This document shows positions 61,866 to 64,000 of a stretch of 64,000 nt of DNA, one piece after another. Every line of letters begins with the position of its first letter. Position 1 is the first letter of the stretch. Origin of the DNA: Ectobacillus polymachus (GTDB lineage: Bacteria > Bacillota > Bacilli > Bacillales > Bacillaceae_G); NCBI RefSeq assembly GCF_048159605.1, contig NZ_JBLREB010000005.1, positions 62,001 to 126,000 on the forward strand. The letters run 5' to 3'. A model generated the notes under the pieces. It was not told the DNA's origin. It was given only the letters and a program-made list of their open reading frames with translations, and made no database searches. Made by a program: the position numbers and the translations under genes.

Positions 61866-62939
61866 TTAGGGTTTGTAAATTAAGTCGATGGGTTTCTTAC
61901 CTACTGGAATTATAATCATTACTTTGTTAGTCGTAGTGTCAATTACATACACGTCATTTGAAACTTCATTGTCTACATACAAACGACTCATGTCCTCGTT
62001 AGGCATAACACCATGTGGGGTTTTACCAACGTTAATTTTAGTTACTAAAGTCTTATCCTCTGTCTTATAGACTTCCACTTGGTTCGCATCCCCCGTTACA
62101 CTAAGGTAAGCAAAATTCCCTTGTTTGGTTGTAATAAAATGAACATGGTTAGGTTTAGGTCCAACATTAAAAATCGATTTCACAGTCAATGCTTTCGCAT
62201 CGATAACCGTAATTTTAGATGTATCTTTATTTACTACCCATACTTCAGATCCATCTGGTGTAGTCATGATAAAGGGTGAGAATTTTCCACCGACCGTTAG
62301 TTTTTTGACAGACTTATGAGTATCCATGTTGATAATATCAACTTGATCTTCTTTTTGGCTCGAGATAAATGCGTATTTTCCATCGTTTGAGAATACAGGC
62401 ATTCCAGGACCATTTACGGTTTTAATCTTTTCTTTAAGAGTCAGTGTCTCGGGATCGATGACGTCGATATAATCTTCCCCCCGAATGGTTACCCAAGCTT
62501 CTTTCCCGTCATTTGTAAACATAATAGCATGAGGCTCACGACCAACTGGAAGGTAGCCCACCACTTTATTTGTCTCTGTATCGATTTTCACTACATCACT
62601 CGATCCCCGAGCTGTTACAAGAAGAATTTTTCCATTCGGGGAAAGCCAGGCACCATGTACGTCAATAAACCCATTATATAGGGGACGATGAATATCTTCG
62701 TCTCCTAAAGGGATGTCCATTAAAAACTTATTGGTTGATGGGTCAATGACTGACACTGTATTCGAAATCTCATTCATGGTATAGACACGTGGAGGTTGAT
62801 TATCTTCTTTATGACCCATCATCATAGCATGACTAGTACTCGTAGTTTCTGCACTCGTCTGAACACTGCTGTTTTTACTACAAGCAGCTAAAAAAGTGAA
62901 GGACATCCAGACAGAAAGAAATAAAATCCATTTTTTCAT
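61866..62939 (-). CDS. YVTN beta-propeller lipoprotein
   Basis: 357 aa extracellular lipoprotein. Signal peptide ends LAAC with Cys20, followed by a Ser/Thr-rich linker and a His/Met-rich stretch (HAMMMGHKED, about 38-47). The remainder is repeats of about 40-45 residues with the YVTN signature, for example YTMNEISNTVSVIDPSTNKF, VDIINMDTHKSVKKLTVGGK and VYVIDTTTNKVMIIIPVGKK, giving a seven-bladed-type propeller. Family members bind or sense at the cell surface; the Met/His stretch could bind metal (inference). Divergent from the ECF sigma gene across 350 bp. Confidence 0.88.
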   Translation of the reverse strand: MKKWILFLSVWMSFTFLAACSKNSSVQTSAETTSTSHAMMMGHKEDNQPPRVYTMNEISNTVSVIDPSTNKFLMDIPLGDEDIHRPLYNGFIDVHGAWLSPNGKILLVTARGSSDVVKIDTETNKVVGYLPVGREPHAIMFTNDGKEAWVTIRGEDYIDVIDPETLTLKEKIKTVNGPGMPVFSNDGKYAFISSQKEDQVDIINMDTHKSVKKLTVGGKFSPFIMTTPDGSEVWVVNKDTSKITVIDAKALTVKSIFNVGPKPNHVHFITTKQGNFAYLSVTGDANQVEVYKTEDKTLVTKINVGKTPHGVMPNEDMSRLYVDNEVSNDVYVIDTTTNKVMIIIPVGKKPIDLIYKP

Positions 62940-63288
62940 GAATAAAAACCTCCTATTTTTTCTCTATTAAGATAACGAAGAACGTGTAAAATCAGTTTGG
63001 TATTTTTAAAGATTTCTATTTTTTGGAATATTTAGTGTATTATATAATCTAACAGAACTGATTGTTGGAATTACGCTTTCATTTTTACTTCCCTAGTTAT
63101 TTTCTATTTTCTGCTTAGTTCATGTCTTGATAGGAAAACGGATCCATAAAATCCTAAAAAATATCTCGTTATGCTCCCATGTTTTCATTATATCCATATA
63201 CTTCTAAATAAAATAGAAACCTCTTTTATGTTTCCGTCGTTTTTTATAAATAAAGGGTTGGTCATTAACATTGAGGAGTGTTCCTACC
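62940..63288. other. Intergenic region between the YVTN and sigma factor genes
   Basis: AT-rich, divergent promoters expected. GAAAC-N14-CGTC at about 63218-63240 resembles an ECF promoter with a short spacer and is not called. No RNA gene seen. Confidence 0.5.
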
Positions 63289-63855
63289 ATGCATAAAAGA
63301 ACAGATGAAGAATTAATATGCCTTGTGCTAGATAAATCTCGACCTGCATTAGAGGAACTTTATGATCGCTATGTACGTCTCATTTATTCTTTTGCCATGA
63401 AATCAACCCATGATGAACAGATGGCAAGAGAAATTGTGCAGCTTGTTTATACCCGGTTATGGACCACAGAAGGAGTTTATGATTCGAAGAAGGGTCAATT
63501 TGTCAGTTGGCTCCTTACCATCACACGCAATATCACAGTGGATTACCTTCGTAAAAAAAAGCGGGAAGAACGTTTTGTCACAATTACCCTTGAACATTGG
63601 AATGAAATTCCTGTCCATCCTAACCATTCTCCAGAGACCATCGTCTCTCATAAATTGATAAAGCAACAAATTCAAAGCGCATATCAGTGGTTATCCGAAA
63701 GCCAGATTCAACTCATTCAACATGTATACTGGGAAGGATATTCTTTAACCGAGGTTGCCCAAATGAGAAATGAACCGTTGGGAACGATTAAGAGTCGACT
63801 TCATCAATCCTTAAAGATATTACGGAAACATTTACGAATCGAGATGGAGGGATAA
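63289..63855 (+). CDS. ECF-type RNA polymerase sigma factor
   Basis: 188 aa. Sigma-70 region 2 (about 25-90: LYDRYVRLIYSFAMKSTHDEQMAREIVQLVYTRLW, then RNITVDYLRKKKREE) and region 4 (about 130-185: SESQIQLIQHVYWEGYSLTEVAQMRNEPLGTIKSRLHQSL), as expected for group IV sigma factors. ATG 63289 has GAGGAGTG about 9 nt upstream; an in-frame TTG at 63271 is less likely. It is followed after 3 nt by a zinc-finger anti-sigma gene. Its target promoters are unknown. Confidence 0.93.
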   Translation: MHKRTDEELICLVLDKSRPALEELYDRYVRLIYSFAMKSTHDEQMAREIVQLVYTRLWTTEGVYDSKKGQFVSWLLTITRNITVDYLRKKKREERFVTITLEHWNEIPVHPNHSPETIVSHKLIKQQIQSAYQWLSESQIQLIQHVYWEGYSLTEVAQMRNEPLGTIKSRLHQSLKILRKHLRIEMEG

Positions 63856-63858
63856 AAT

Positions 63859-64000
63859 ATGAAAAGTCAGGCTCACGTTAATTGCAACCACCTCATGTCC
63901 TATATTATTGGAGAATGTTCAGAGAAAGAGCGTATCATGTTCGAAAGACATCTGCTCACATGTTCATCTTGTCAAAAAGAAGCAAAGGAACTACAGGATA
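63859..64000 (+). CDS. Anti-sigma factor with zf-HC2 zinc finger (partial)
   Basis: 47 codons visible to the window end. HxxxCxxC-type motif in FERHLLTCSSCQ (about 28-39), with an upstream CNHLMSYIIGE, the N-terminal zf-HC2 anti-sigma module. Starts 3 nt after the sigma stop, so it is coupled. The membrane-spanning and sensing part lies outside the window. Confidence 0.87.
   Translation, partial: MKSQAHVNCNHLMSYIIGECSEKERIMFERHLLTCSSCQKEAKELQD

Noticed and set aside
63218..63240. ECF promoter-like GAAAC ... CGTC before the sigma factor gene
   Set aside because: Spacer is 14 nt, shorter than the 16-17 nt typical of ECF promoters; the GAAAC/GTTTC symmetry could be chance.

Overview
The window is low-GC DNA from an endospore-forming Bacillus. 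The gene content points towards the Bacillus cereus group or a close relative: a gerK-type germination operon in A-C-B order, the yhbH/prkA sporulation pair close to trmL, a yhbB-like amidase gene and queG, a kdp operon behind a ydaO-type leader, and two copies of a roughly 150-bp structured intergenic repeat that resembles the bcr1 repeats described for that group. The species is inferred; no rRNA or tRNA gene is present to settle it.

Layout. 1-2.5 kb: a phosphonate ABC transporter read leftwards (phnD, phnC, and phnE cut by the window edge) with an intrinsic terminator between phnD and phnC. 2.7-15.6 kb: housekeeping and envelope genes, including a cytosolic 5'-nucleotidase-like phosphoesterase, YitT and YnfA membrane proteins, an ApbE / ferric-reductase-like module with a Ser/Asn-rich surface protein, a DUF445 protein, a lysozyme-like hydrolase, TatC, a TauE/SafE exporter pair, a DODA-type dioxygenase and an MFS transporter. 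14.8-18.4 kb: a PspA/DUF350/DUF4178/DUF4247 envelope-stress-like cluster with an AI-2E family permease. 18.8-22.7 kb: gerK-like germinant receptor. 24.3-27.4 kb: an ABC importer with a double-length permease and an ATPase carrying an AAA-associated C-terminal domain, but no binding protein.

27.4-35.6 kb is the high-affinity potassium region. A consensus promoter drives a leader of about 580 nt (ydaO/c-di-AMP-type aptamer, terminator, then a second long hairpin), followed by a 28-codon membrane peptide, kdpF, kdpA, kdpB, kdpC and a KdpD-like gene. The KdpD-like protein has no histidine kinase and is two fused sensor units. A DUF2294/MpsC-family gene is divergent from it.

35.7-48.9 kb: LysE exporter, yhbH, prkA, trmL, a yhbB-like amidase, queG, a DsbA/BdbD-like thiol oxidoreductase, a PhoX-like protein with an LPDTA sorting signal, a DUF420 protein, and a PatB-type lyase.

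49.7-61.7 kb is an accessory surface-glycan locus. It has two TPR-containing glycosyltransferases, two further glycosyltransferases, and ManC, GMD and RMD-like enzymes predicted to make GDP-4-keto-6-deoxymannose and then GDP-D-rhamnose. These are interleaved with four members of a small helical protein family (core A-F/L-EE-ALAHIINAEAEKIQ). Three of them share an upstream motif at a nearly fixed distance. The locus also holds a decayed ORF with three in-frame stops and a protein-less element whose right end resembles IS200/IS605 with a possible omega-RNA. This is the best candidate in the window for an undescribed surface-decoration system.

61.8-64 kb: a YVTN beta-propeller lipoprotein and an ECF sigma factor followed by a zinc-finger anti-sigma factor cut by the window end.
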